DNA of 64,000 bases from CAZICM01 sp964537685 (GTDB taxonomy: Bacteria > Myxococcota_A > Polyangia > Polyangiales > Polyangiaceae), in the NCBI GenBank assembly GCA_964537685.1, contig CAZICM010000023.1, positions 1 through 64,000 of the forward strand. Direction: 5' to 3'. The position numbers were made by a program, and so were the translations under genes. Below, piece by piece: positions 15,478 to 24,276 of the stretch. Below the pieces are notes generated by a model. The model saw nothing but the letters and a program-made list of their open reading frames with translations, made no database searches and was not told the DNA's origin. Every line of letters begins with the position of its first letter. The stretch's first letter is position 1.

Positions 15478-17691
15478 GTGTCCGCCCCTGTCCACGAATG
15501 CGTTCACTCGATCCCTTTGTCCGCGGGCTCTGGTATCGCTTTCGCCGTGCTGGAAACACAGCCTGACCGAAACCGATTTTCCGCATGGCTCAGCGCCGCC
15601 AAAACCTATGCGCCGGCTCTCTTTATCAGCACGCTGCTCGGCCTGTATTGCACGCTGGAAATTCTCAGCCGCGCATCGGAACCGGCCGCTCCGCTCGACG
15701 ATGCCTTTATTCACTTTCAATACGCGCGCAGGCTCGCTGAAGGCTCGTTTTTCTCGTACACCAAAGGCGCGGGCTATACGTCAGGCGCAACGAGTTTTCT
15801 GTGGCCGCTCTTGCTCGCTCCTTTTTACAAATTGGGCTTTCGCGGGCTGTCCATCATCCCCATCTCATGGTGTTTTGGAACCCTCGCCCACGCGGCTTTG
15901 GCCGTTGAAACCTTCAGGCTTGCAAATCGGCTCGCAGGCCGTGCAACAGCCTACGGCGCCGCGGCCATGTCGCTTGGATTCGGGGCCTTCGCTTGGTTTG
16001 CCTGGAGCGGCATGGAGACCATCCCTTTCGCATGGATGCTGGCCCGCACAACGAGGCTCTGTGCTGAATGGTGTGACGGCGATCCGCCCGCAGGCCATTC
16101 GTCACAGGGACAGGGCACACACACAGCTCGCCGGCTCGCGGGCGTATGCGCCTTTGGCCTTCTCACACCCCTGATGAGGCCCGAAGGCGCGCTCGCATCT
16201 TTGATGGCTGCCGCCGCCATCGCGTCTGTGCCCCCTGTTTTCAAGCGCGGCGGCTCTTCACGCCTCTTCGCGCTCATCCCCCTTTCAGGGCCGCTTATCG
16301 TTCCGCTGACCCACTTCGCGATGACAGGCCACAGCTCATCGTCCACCGCGATGGTTAAATGGTTCTTTCTCAATCCGGCCTACGACACCAACACCAAGAT
16401 TGCTCAACTGCTCGCCAATATTGATCTCTTCGCGCGCGATCTTCTGAACGGCGGCGATTACACGACCATCTTCATTCCTTTCGGTCTCACGCTCGTGGTG
16501 CTTTTGGGAATGGCGGCTCTCCCATCGCTCGCCCACAGGCAGCGCGCCCCATTTCATGCCGTCTTCGTTTCGCTCTTCGCGCTGGGTGCGCTGATTCCCT
16601 GCTCTTATATGAGCCTTTTGTGGAACCGCGTGCGCTACACCTGGCCTTTTGCACCGGCCTTCTTCGTGCTGCTCGCATGCTTCGCCCAGAAAAGCGCCGA
16701 CCTGTTCGCGCGCCGGCGGCCCATGCTTCGCCCCCTCGCTCCAATCATCGCGGGCCTGTTTGCGGGAGCCTTTATTTCACGCCTTCCATGGAGCATTTCA
16801 GACCTCGCTCAATCGGCGATGGCCATCTCGCGCCAGCAGGTAACGCTCGCGCGCTGGGCCCGCGAACACCTTCCGCAAGACGCAACCATCGGCGTGAATG
16901 ACACAGGCGCCCTCGCGTACATGAGCGAGCGCACCACCTTTGATGTGGTCGGACTAACGACGGAAGGCGAAGCTCCGTATTGGGTCGCGGGAGCGGGATC
17001 GCGCTTTGAGCATTATGAGCGGATGCCCGCAGAAAAAAGGCCGACTCACTTCGTCGTGTACCCCGATTGGATGGCATGTCCTTCTGTGCTCGGAGCCGAA
17101 CTCACGCGGGCAACGGTGACCGATCAAAGCATCTTGGGGTCGCCGACCATGGTGGCCTACGAAGCCGATTACAACCTGCTGGGAAGCGGCGAGCGGCCCG
17201 TTATGCGCGTGCCTGAAGCAGCCCAGAACAAACTGCTCGATCGCGTGGATATCGCCGATCTCGAGTCAGAGGCCGAACACGGCTATCCGCGACTTTTTGC
17301 CTTTGATGTGGATTGCCGCGCATGGATGAAATCTCCACCCTTGCCTTGGCCTGAATCCCCTTTCGGCAGCGCGGAAACAGAACAAAACGATATTGCCGAC
17401 GGCGGACGATTTAACCGCCTCAAGGATGCCTTTATCGCTCGGCTCGATCCCAGCCGGCCAGCCCTGATGATCATGCGGATCGCCGCTGAAAAAGACATGC
17501 AAGTGCGCGTCTGGGCAGGAAGCCAAAGCCTTGGAGAACTGCCTATTTCCCAAGGACACTGGGTCGAAAGAAGCCTTGAAATCCCCGCGGACCGCTGCGC
17601 ACAAAGCACGCCAATCTTGGTGGAATCCGTCACTGGACAAGGCTTTCATTCATTCCACTACTGGTTTTACGCTCTTCCTTCCCGCCCCTGA
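15478..17691 (+). CDS. Polytopic membrane protein, GT-C-type glycosyltransferase-like
   Basis: 737-residue protein with a GTG start. It has about ten hydrophobic segments between residues 45 and 450 and a soluble C-terminal part. An acidic motif PLDDAFIHFQYARRLAEG lies right after the first membrane helix; this DD-in-loop-1 arrangement is typical of GT-C glycosyltransferases that use lipid-linked sugars (compare DDAFI.FRYARNLAEG in actinobacterial and proteobacterial relatives). Later motifs include SGMETIPFAW, LMRPEGALA and WNRVRYTWPF. The C-terminal region (residues 460-737) looks like a globular periplasmic domain with GVNDTGALAYMSERTTFDVVGL. Donor and acceptor cannot be deduced. It lies 29 bases from the divergent trmB start and 21 bases before the aldo/keto reductase gene. 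Confidence 0.75.
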   Translation: MSAPVHECVHSIPLSAGSGIAFAVLETQPDRNRFSAWLSAAKTYAPALFISTLLGLYCTLEILSRASEPAAPLDDAFIHFQYARRLAEGSFFSYTKGAGYTSGATSFLWPLLLAPFYKLGFRGLSIIPISWCFGTLAHAALAVETFRLANRLAGRATAYGAAAMSLGFGAFAWFAWSGMETIPFAWMLARTTRLCAEWCDGDPPAGHSSQGQGTHTARRLAGVCAFGLLTPLMRPEGALASLMAAAAIASVPPVFKRGGSSRLFALIPLSGPLIVPLTHFAMTGHSSSSTAMVKWFFLNPAYDTNTKIAQLLANIDLFARDLLNGGDYTTIFIPFGLTLVVLLGMAALPSLAHRQRAPFHAVFVSLFALGALIPCSYMSLLWNRVRYTWPFAPAFFVLLACFAQKSADLFARRRPMLRPLAPIIAGLFAGAFISRLPWSISDLAQSAMAISRQQVTLARWAREHLPQDATIGVNDTGALAYMSERTTFDVVGLTTEGEAPYWVAGAGSRFEHYERMPAEKRPTHFVVYPDWMACPSVLGAELTRATVTDQSILGSPTMVAYEADYNLLGSGERPVMRVPEAAQNKLLDRVDIADLESEAEHGYPRLFAFDVDCRAWMKSPPLPWPESPFGSAETEQNDIADGGRFNRLKDAFIARLDPSRPALMIMRIAAEKDMQVRVWAGSQSLGELPISQGHWVERSLEIPADRCAQSTPILVESVTGQGFHSFHYWFYALPSRP

Positions 17692-17712
17692 CTTGTGCTG
17701 TAAATCGGCGCC

Positions 17713-18681
17713 GTGCGAACCCGTCCCCTTGGCCAAACCGGCATCGATGTCTCGGAGCTCTGTCTCGGCACTTGGGGCCTGTCCGGCGATGGCTACGGCG
17801 CAATGATCGATGCCGAGGCCGATCGCACGATCGATCGCGCCCTGGCCTTGGGAATCACGCTCTTTGACACCGCGGATGTGTACGGCAGCGGCGCGATGGA
17901 AACCAAACTCGGCCAGCGCCTGCCTAAAGAAGGCGTTCGCGTCGTCACCAAAATAGGCACCGATCTCGAAGCCAAACCGCCGCGCAAACGCTTTACCACC
18001 GGCTACATGCAAGACGCCTTCGAGCGCTCTGAAAAGCGGCTCGGGCGATCCAAAATCGACATCGTGCTCTTGCATAATCCATCGCTTTCCGCGCTGGGCG
18101 ACGGCCACGCCGTCAATGTGATGGAAGAACTGAAAAGCCAAAAACGCATCGACGCCTGGGGCGTGAGCGCGGGCTCGGTGGAAGTCGCTCAAGCCGCGCT
18201 GCTCAGCGGAGCCCAAGTCATCGAGCTGCCCTACAACCTGTTTGTCGCCCGCGATCTTCATGAATTGGCCAGCGATCTCGCGGAAACAGGCGCAGGCGTA
18301 CTCGTCCGCTCCGTTCTCGCGCATGGCTTGCTCACAGGCCAATGGACGGGCGACCGCGAGTTTTACGAGGGCGATCACAGAGCCGATCGGTGGACGCCGG
18401 ATGAGCTGAAATACAGGCTAAAACAGCTTGATACGCTGCGCCCGCTCGTGGGCTCTGCCATCTCGTCCATCAAGCCCGAAGAACAAATCCCAACCCTGCG
18501 CGCCCTCGCCCTTCGCTTTGCGCTGTCGAATCAATTGGTCTCCTCGGCCGTGCTCGGCCCCCGCTCCGTCGCCCAGCTTGAGCAGCTTGTCCGGGAAGCA
18601 GGCCAGGGCCCGCCTTACCTTCGCGACACGGTGCTCGCCGATCTGTCCACGCGCCTAAAAGCCATGGGCCTTCTGGGATAG
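17713..18681 (+). CDS. Aldo/keto reductase
   Basis: NADPH-dependent oxidoreductase of 322 residues (TIM barrel), with a GTG start. The family tetrad is visible: Asp and Tyr in FDTADVYGSG, Lys in RVVTKIGTD, and His in DIVLLHNPS. The N-terminal signature VSELCLGTWGLSGDGYG and GVSAGSVEVAQAAL are typical of the YajO/voltage-gated-K-channel-beta-like branch. The cofactor-binding end is present as SSAVLGPRSVAQLEQLV. Substrate not predictable. It follows the GT-C-like gene by 21 bases and precedes cysQ by 14 bases, so these three may be co-transcribed. Confidence 0.9.
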   Translation: MRTRPLGQTGIDVSELCLGTWGLSGDGYGAMIDAEADRTIDRALALGITLFDTADVYGSGAMETKLGQRLPKEGVRVVTKIGTDLEAKPPRKRFTTGYMQDAFERSEKRLGRSKIDIVLLHNPSLSALGDGHAVNVMEELKSQKRIDAWGVSAGSVEVAQAALLSGAQVIELPYNLFVARDLHELASDLAETGAGVLVRSVLAHGLLTGQWTGDREFYEGDHRADRWTPDELKYRLKQLDTLRPLVGSAISSIKPEEQIPTLRALALRFALSNQLVSSAVLGPRSVAQLEQLVREAGQGPPYLRDTVLADLSTRLKAMGLLG

Positions 18682-18695
18682 AAACGGGCACACCC

Positions 18696-19547
18696 ATGAC
18701 AAAATCCCCGGACGCAGACCTCAAAGAGCTCGTTTCAATCGCCCGAAAAGCCGCTGAACTTGTTCTCGGCATCTACACGACCGAGATCGAAGTCGAGCTT
18801 AAAGGCCCAAACGATCCGGTCACGCGCGCCGATCGCGAAGCCAACGAACTCATCGTCGCGCACCTACAAAAATCCTTTCCCGGCGAGCTCATCGTGGCCG
18901 AAGAAAGCGCCGACGCGATGCTCGGAGGAGCGAACGGATCGCCTTGGAGCAGCGAACATCACGAACGCGTTTTCTTCGTCGATCCTCTCGACGGAACAAA
19001 AGAGTTCATCGACCGCAATGGCGAGTTCGCGGTCATGATTGGCCTTGCGCAGCGAGGCCGCGCCGAGTTGGGCGCTATCGTGATGCCTGCCACGTCGCGG
19101 GCGATTTACGGCCGGGCATCTGTTCCCGGCAGCGCCATCCTTGAAGAGGCCGATGGAAGCGCGCGCAACATCTTCGTTTCGGCCCAAAACAGCCCCGCGC
19201 ATACCCGCATGCTGGTCTCGCGCTCGCACCGTCCGGCCTTTGTGGACACCGTAGCGCAGCGCCTGGGCACCACATCGCTCATCCCTTGCGGCTCGGTCGG
19301 CGTTAAAGTCTCGCGCATCGCAACGGGCGAGGCCGACCTCTATCTCCACGGCAGCGGAGGCGCCAAACTATGGGATATCTGCGCACCTGAAGCGATCTTG
19401 CAAGCGGCCGGCGGACAATTCACCGATTTATCCGGCGCCGCTCACAACTACCGGAACCCCGATCTCGTCGTGCGCAAAGGCATCGCGGCATCCAACCAAA
19501 AACTCCACGCAAGCGCCCTCGCCGCCGCCGCCGGCCTTCATTTTTAG
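18696..19547 (+). CDS. cysQ: 3'(2'),5'-bisphosphate nucleotidase, CysQ-type
   Basis: Member of the inositol monophosphatase/FBPase fold, 283 residues. Metal-binding motifs are intact: DPVTRADREAN, VAEES (Glu), DPLDGTKEFI, and LWDICAPEAILQAAGG. The KEF following DPLDGT is typical of CysQ, which hydrolyses 3'-phosphoadenosine 5'-phosphate formed in sulfate assimilation; other bisphosphate or inositol-phosphate substrates cannot be excluded. Cytoplasmic. It is the last gene of a likely aldo/keto reductase-cysQ unit and marks the conserved left border of the accessory segment that follows. Confidence 0.88.
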   Translation: MTKSPDADLKELVSIARKAAELVLGIYTTEIEVELKGPNDPVTRADREANELIVAHLQKSFPGELIVAEESADAMLGGANGSPWSSEHHERVFFVDPLDGTKEFIDRNGEFAVMIGLAQRGRAELGAIVMPATSRAIYGRASVPGSAILEEADGSARNIFVSAQNSPAHTRMLVSRSHRPAFVDTVAQRLGTTSLIPCGSVGVKVSRIATGEADLYLHGSGGAKLWDICAPEAILQAAGGQFTDLSGAAHNYRNPDLVVRKGIAASNQKLHASALAAAAGLHF

Positions 19548-19748
19548 CGATCATATCTTTTCCGCTTCATCATCTTTCGGGTACAGTAACCCCTACGTTC
19601 ATCAATCGGGTTGACCGCACCGTCGTGCGGCCAGCATCGCCTTGATGCCAACTCACATTTCCTTGGGGCGGGACATGAGCTGTTTGATGTTCGGCGAGCC
19701 ACCGAATGTCTGCCTAGTACTGCGTTTCACTACTCCACGAGGGTCGTA
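19548..19748. other. Intergenic region between cysQ and an unknown operon
   Basis: The stretch of 201 bases holds two short hairpins: GGGT/ACCC (19579-19592) and CCGCAC-cgtc-GTGCGG (19615-19630). The frame of the downstream gene stays open back to 19611, but that part lacks a convincing start. No promoter is clear. Confidence 0.4.
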
Positions 19749-20285
19749 ATGGAGTTCGTTTGCCCAGACCCGCGCGCCTTGGTCCGAGCTGCAAATGTAC
19801 GCGCCACGTTTGATGCATTTAAGCTTACCCCCGCCTTTGGTCAGCTTATCGCAAAACGACATCAGCTTGACCCCTCCAAACTTGAACCGGGCAATTTTGT
19901 CTTGGTCCAGAAGTGGCTTGAAATCCTGCGAGAAATTCAGGACCATGTAGGCACGCAAACGGTTCGGCAAGTGGGCATGCATATCGTGGAAAACGCAGAA
20001 TTCCCACCGATGTACGATAGCGTTGAAGCTATCTTGGCCGGCCTCGATCGAATCTACTATCTCAATCACCGGGGGAATGTCGGTCACTATCTCACATCTC
20101 GGGAAACCGGCAACACGATTGTAGTACGCTGTGGAACTCCCTATCCCAAACACTTTGAATGGGGCCTGGTGGAAGGTATCTGCAAGAGCAAAGTTGCTAA
20201 AGGAAAACGATACGAAGTGACGTTTATTGAAGGCGCTCCCAAAGCCGATATTACCTGTACCATCATCGTAAAGCCCAAGAGCTGA
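19749..20285 (+). CDS. Unknown protein, weak resemblance to V4R/heme-NO-binding-like fold
   Basis: 178 residues from ATG 19749, which has GAGGG (5-9 bases upstream); the frame is open to 19611 without a good ribosome site. I do not recognise it firmly. The start PDPRALVRAANVRATFDAF is helical. The end HFEWGLVEGICKSKVAKGKRYEV followed by DITCTIIVKPKS has the spacing of the last strands of V4R and heme-NO-binding-type domains (Pxx[F]xxG[L/I]xEG ... C.f.i). No conserved heme-ligand histidine could be identified by eye. It is followed after 13 bases by another unknown gene on the same strand, so the two are probably an operon inside the accessory segment. Confidence 0.7.
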   Translation: MEFVCPDPRALVRAANVRATFDAFKLTPAFGQLIAKRHQLDPSKLEPGNFVLVQKWLEILREIQDHVGTQTVRQVGMHIVENAEFPPMYDSVEAILAGLDRIYYLNHRGNVGHYLTSRETGNTIVVRCGTPYPKHFEWGLVEGICKSKVAKGKRYEVTFIEGAPKADITCTIIVKPKS

Positions 20286-20298
20286 AGACTGCTCTATT

Positions 20299-21045
20299 AT
20301 GGGACGCCGCCGCAAAAAGAAACCGCAGAAGTATCCAAGACCGCCTAAGACGACCGCCCATCCGCCCAAAAAGCCCCAAAGCGACCCAGCCCCCCCTGCA
20401 ATTGACGAACCCACAAGAGCCGAACCCAGCGATCCCATCCGGCCATTCCGGCTGAGGATCGCGGTAAAAAGCCTAGAACTTGTCCGGGGTTATGATGGTA
20501 TCCTCAGAGGCGTTCCCGAACCGATTGTAGCCTTGTCTGCCTTTCTTCTCGACGGTGATCAAGCCCATCCCCTGGGGCGAACCCTGGTTCGTTTTTCGGT
20601 TTCAGCAGGAACATTCCCCACAACTATCCTGAATCTCCAGCCAACCGAAGCCTTAATCGCCAATGCCCGGGCCGAATTGCGCGCGCGCCTGGCCGTGCTT
20701 CTCTTGGCCCTCGAGGAAGACTCGGGCAAGGATATTCAGCGGGTATATGCCCATTTAGGCGAGGCAAAACATTGGAGAATGTGGCGTTTAGACGATACCA
20801 TGCCTTCGCCGATGGCGGTTGTAGAGATGCATTCCATGCCCCTGCCCTCCCTTCCGTATCAATGCTCGATAGGCGTGGTCGATGATGGAGTCGACCTGCG
20901 GGATGCTTGCCCCGACGATGCCCTGGTGGGAGCGGGACTCATTATACTCGGTACAGGCCGTCAGGAAGAGGAGTTCCGGGTTCGCTTTTTAAGCTCCGAT
21001 GAACGCAACGATTGGACAGCCTTGGTGGATATTCGCGTTAAATAA
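20299..21045 (+). CDS. Unknown protein with basic Pro/Lys-rich N-terminus
   Basis: 248 residues. The first 50 are extremely basic and proline-rich (RRRKKKPQKYPRPPK), with no signal peptide, so probably disordered and cytoplasmic. From residue 50 the sequence alternates short hydrophobic strands with turns (FRLRIAVKSLELVRGYDG, PEPIVALSAFLLDG, GRTLVRFSVSAG), suggesting a beta-sandwich. A helical segment (ALIANARAELRARLAVLLLALEED) follows and then further strands. No known catalytic motif is seen. It starts 13 bases after the preceding unknown gene and converges with a lipoprotein gene 22 bases away. Possibly a protein working with the V4R-like protein; function unknown. Confidence 0.7.
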   Translation: MGRRRKKKPQKYPRPPKTTAHPPKKPQSDPAPPAIDEPTRAEPSDPIRPFRLRIAVKSLELVRGYDGILRGVPEPIVALSAFLLDGDQAHPLGRTLVRFSVSAGTFPTTILNLQPTEALIANARAELRARLAVLLLALEEDSGKDIQRVYAHLGEAKHWRMWRLDDTMPSPMAVVEMHSMPLPSLPYQCSIGVVDDGVDLRDACPDDALVGAGLIILGTGRQEEEFRVRFLSSDERNDWTALVDIRVK

Positions 21046-21067
21046 TAATATCGCAGAACGCAACTTC

Positions 21068-21718
21068 TCAATCATCCTTTTTCTCAATCGACGAATGAAC
21101 GGCGGCCGCGGGCATGACTTGATCGATATCTTTTATATCGCACCCGAGGGTTGGATTCATCACAACGCCGGCAACTCTCCAAAAATCGTGCTCAAGATCG
21201 CCGAGTCCCGACGCGCTCAGGGTTCGGGAATAACGCGCTACCTCAAGCCGATCGCAAAAGATGCGAAGCGTTGCCCTCGCCTGATGTACCTCGGCTCGAT
21301 ACGTTGTATGAAAATGTACCCCAAATGTGTAAGCTCTCGATATATCCGCAGGTTCGGCCATCATCGCCTCGGTACCCGGTGCGTCTTCCACATCGCCCAA
21401 ATGATGCCGATTCCCCCCAAAAACCTCGCGAGGTTCCGGCACCCGGTAGAATGCATCGGCGATTGAAAACCATCGGCCCGCAGCGGCTTCCCGCGGATCT
21501 TCATCCATCACGCAATGCAAATCCAAATCCGCTCCAGGCGTATCCCATGTCAGCTCCGCCCTTAAAGAACGCGGGGGGCATGGACCATTTCGAGAATCGC
21601 AGGGACCACGCCCGGCAAAAGGCGATAAATGCTCGATTTTTGCCGATTCAAGCGTGGCACAGTGAAGAAGTGGTAGCATCATACAAATACTCATGATGGC
21701 TATGGCCAGGTGCTTCAT
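21068..21718 (-). CDS. Lipoprotein with LTWDTPG-type domain
   Basis: 216-residue predicted lipoprotein from ATG 21718, with signal MKHLAIAIMSICMMLPLLHC. The mature part contains LRAELTWDTPGADLDLHCV, a motif I know from myxobacterial cell-surface proteins (LTWDTPGD...DLDLH). A His-rich stretch and the strand FGVHFHTTYRAEVHQARATL follow, then a second Cys (RIFCDRL). The core is probably an immunoglobulin-like sandwich with a metal-binding or adhesive role, but that is inference. The start overlaps the stop of the RCC1 gene (ATGA), so translation is coupled. It converges with the unknown operon on the other strand. Confidence 0.78.
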   Translation of the reverse strand: MKHLAIAIMSICMMLPLLHCATLESAKIEHLSPFAGRGPCDSRNGPCPPRSLRAELTWDTPGADLDLHCVMDEDPREAAAGRWFSIADAFYRVPEPREVFGGNRHHLGDVEDAPGTEAMMAEPADISRAYTFGVHFHTTYRAEVHQARATLRIFCDRLEVARYSRTLSASGLGDLEHDFWRVAGVVMNPTLGCDIKDIDQVMPAAAVHSSIEKKDD

Positions 21719-23058
21719 GGCTGTTTCTCCACCAGAAGCTTCGACCCAAATACACTGGAGGGCCGGGGTCCCCGGTTTAATTCCGGCGGAGTAAACTCCC
21801 GGCCAAAACAATACCAGCCCTGTTCACCTCGCTCCACGCATATCTGAGCATGTCCCACCCGAATTGCGGTAGCATCATGCACACCTTCTATCGCCGATGG
21901 AACACTATTGGCCCACCCATAAGGCGGCTCTTCATCACCTTGAACAACCCCCCAGCACCATACTGTTCCATCCACCCGAAGCGCGCATGTGCTTAGCCCT
22001 TCGGCATCAATGGCCCGCACTCCCTCTAAATCAGGCACAAAATCCGGCCAAGGATCACAGGAGTGCGGATCGCCAATCACCATAAATAGGCTGCACATTC
22101 GCTGCGTTTCACGTCCAAGTTGCATGCTCCCATTCCCGCCCCAGCACAAAACCCTCCGGCTGGGAAGCAACGCGCAGGTGTGTTGCGTCCCCGCCGCCAA
22201 TGCTGTCGCTCCCTTCGCTTCTTCCACTTCTACAGGCCGTGCACTATCCTTGGTCCCGTGATTTCCAAGAAAACCATAATAATTATTCCCCCAGCACAGC
22301 ACCCTGCCCCCGCGGGTTCGCACACATGTGTGCATATTGCCGGCGACGATATCCATGGCATCTCGAATCCCTGGGATTGCCATGGGTTTTGCCCTGCATT
22401 TGTTTTCGTTATCGCCCTGACAGGCATCTTCTGCGGGTGTATCCCCCAATATTCCTCGGCTCTGTAACCCCCAGCAATAAACCGAACCTTGCCTATCCAG
22501 GGCGCATGTATGGCCTGTCCCAAGCACGACCTTTTGGACATCGGTAATCTCGGGCCTAAACACCCCCAAACCACCTCCCCCGGCAGGCACACCCAACTGG
22601 GCCATTTTATTATCTCCCCAGCAGCGCACCGAACGATCGGAGAGAACCGCGCATGCATGACCGTACCCTGTCGCAATGCTTTCGACATCTTGAAGGCATG
22701 TTGAATGCCCAGACTTCGGAGCTTCGCCGGAATACGCGACTGAACGTTCGTCAAAGCCCATCGATCCCCAGCACAGAACGCTGGATTCACGGCTTAAAGC
22801 GCAGTGCATTCCTGTTCCCAGCTCCAAATCTCGAACTTGGATTGCATTTCCTGGGGGATCTTTGGGAACAAGTGCCCCCAATACCGTGGACTCGGGGGTT
22901 TCACCGATACAATAAGAAAGAACGCGCCGGGAAATGCCGGGACGAGAAGGACTGAATCGATAAGGTGCGCTTCGGAATTCCCCCACTTTTGGAGATGCGC
23001 AGGCCGCGAGCGTTGCGGCGAAAAGCAAGGCACAACGCCCCCATTGCCCTAGATGCAT
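21715..23058 (-). CDS. RCC1-repeat beta-propeller lipoprotein
   Basis: 447 residues, starting with a lipoprotein signal (CALLFAATLAAC). The rest is a run of RCC1-like repeats with the invariant block GxxHxCAL....V.CWG: GTGMHCALSRESSVLCWGS, GYGHACAVLSDRSVRCWGD, GTGHTCALDRQGSVYCWGL, NMHTCVRTRGGRVLCWGN, GTQHTCALLPSRRVLCWGG and LSTCALRVDGTVWCWGV. Each repeat has a Cys pair, the usual form in secreted bacterial RCC1 proteins. Such proteins are numerous in myxobacteria and of unknown role. It forms an ATGA-coupled pair with the LTWDTPG lipoprotein. Codons are richer in A/T at third positions than in the flanking housekeeping genes. Confidence 0.88.
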   Translation of the reverse strand: MHLGQWGRCALLFAATLAACASPKVGEFRSAPYRFSPSRPGISRRVLSYCIGETPESTVLGALVPKDPPGNAIQVRDLELGTGMHCALSRESSVLCWGSMGFDERSVAYSGEAPKSGHSTCLQDVESIATGYGHACAVLSDRSVRCWGDNKMAQLGVPAGGGGLGVFRPEITDVQKVVLGTGHTCALDRQGSVYCWGLQSRGILGDTPAEDACQGDNENKCRAKPMAIPGIRDAMDIVAGNMHTCVRTRGGRVLCWGNNYYGFLGNHGTKDSARPVEVEEAKGATALAAGTQHTCALLPSRRVLCWGGNGSMQLGRETQRMCSLFMVIGDPHSCDPWPDFVPDLEGVRAIDAEGLSTCALRVDGTVWCWGVVQGDEEPPYGWANSVPSAIEGVHDATAIRVGHAQICVERGEQGWYCFGREFTPPELNRGPRPSSVFGSKLLVEKQP

Positions 23059-23076
23059 TTCACAGCCCTCGGAACG

Positions 23077-24228
23077 CTAAAACCCATGCAAATTTCTTGT
23101 CCCCAGTATTCCCGGAGACGATGGCACAGGAGCCGGCGGAGGATCGGGCAATCTCACCAGCTTGGGCTTGTCGCCCTCAAAGCCATCCAGCCTATATAGC
23201 AATAACTTATCCCCATAAATCGATACCGTCAGCCGATCCCCCTCCAGCTTGAATTCCTCGTGGCTGGTCGGCACGGAAATCTTTTGAACAACCGAACCAT
23301 CGCTCTTCCGGATCACATACAAAAAATCGGGCTCCGCCGTAAAACCATAGCCCGTGATAATGTATTTTTTATGAACCAAAAACCGGTTGTTCGATATCAA
23401 AGGCTTGGTCCGCCATAGCACTTTTTTCTCTTTGGGATCGACCGCTATCAATGCCGAACATTGCCCTCCCGCCTCTTTTGAATACGATTGACAGGCTTCG
23501 TTAAAATACAATACACCCCTATCGTAACGCACATCCTGCACTTCTAAATGCGTGGGCTTGCTCATGAAATTTTTAAAATGATGCACCCATAACAGCTTGC
23601 CCGAGCAGTGGTAGAGAGCCGCCCCAACCGCGCAATTGGTATTCCCTCCCAGTCCACAACTGGAAGCATCGTAAGGATCGCGATAATAAGCCAAAAAACC
23701 ATCGGGCGCGGGCGTACTATCTGGATTGTCGATAACCACCGGGTCGAGAATAAATAACTCTAAAGTTCCAACGGTAATCGGAATAAATGAAGGCACATCC
23801 GGTCCCACCCAAAACCGGTCCGTCCTGGCCGAAAGTGCACCGTCAATATGCGATCTCATGCGGCCGGCAAAGGAGCGCGTTATCTTGCGAGGGGGTGATT
23901 CAACAATTAAAGAACCACCCTTGCGGCGAGGAGGAGGGGGGGCAGGATTGGTGCACGAGCCTTCGGTGTGTCCTGTATCGCTCGCCTGAGCCGCCACGGC
24001 ATTCGGGTCTTTTCGTGGGTCTGGAGCGTCCTGAGCCGCGGCCACCTGTTTTGGTGCCGGCTCGGGCTGGGCGGGGCTCAACACCGCTGGGGAGGCTGAA
24101 TTGGAAGCTGAATTGGAAGACGCGGCGGGCGCTGGGCCAGAAGCTGAACGAGGCGCGGAACCACAAGCCGCAGCCAACAGCGGCAGACAGCAAAAGGGAA
24201 CGATAAAAGCCTTGCTGAACATCGGCAT
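23077..24228 (-). CDS. Lipoprotein with PQQ-like propeller domain
   Basis: About 383 residues from ATG 24228 (a second ATG two codons later is equally possible; the frame is open to 24357 but would overlap the divergent gene). The signal PFCCLPLLAAAC is followed by a long Ala/Pro/Ser linker (residues 25-105) with a Pro-rich PPPPRRK. The C-terminal half has strands with VGAALYHCSGKLLWVHHFKN, GVLYFNEACQSY, ALIAVDPKEKKVLWRTKP and YVIRKSDGSVVQKI. These are typical of PQQ/WD-like propeller blades (xxAxD...G.[V/L]LW). No enzymatic motif. It is the first gene of a reverse-strand lipoprotein run with the RCC1 and LTWDTPG genes (18-bp gap). Confidence 0.75.
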   Translation of the reverse strand: MPMFSKAFIVPFCCLPLLAAACGSAPRSASGPAPAASSNSASNSASPAVLSPAQPEPAPKQVAAAQDAPDPRKDPNAVAAQASDTGHTEGSCTNPAPPPPRRKGGSLIVESPPRKITRSFAGRMRSHIDGALSARTDRFWVGPDVPSFIPITVGTLELFILDPVVIDNPDSTPAPDGFLAYYRDPYDASSCGLGGNTNCAVGAALYHCSGKLLWVHHFKNFMSKPTHLEVQDVRYDRGVLYFNEACQSYSKEAGGQCSALIAVDPKEKKVLWRTKPLISNNRFLVHKKYIITGYGFTAEPDFLYVIRKSDGSVVQKISVPTSHEEFKLEGDRLTVSIYGDKLLLYRLDGFEGDKPKLVRLPDPPPAPVPSSPGILGTRNLHGF

Positions 24229-24276
24229 GCGCTGAGCATAGCGGCCTTGTCCGCTTACGACTACGCTCGCCTGCGA

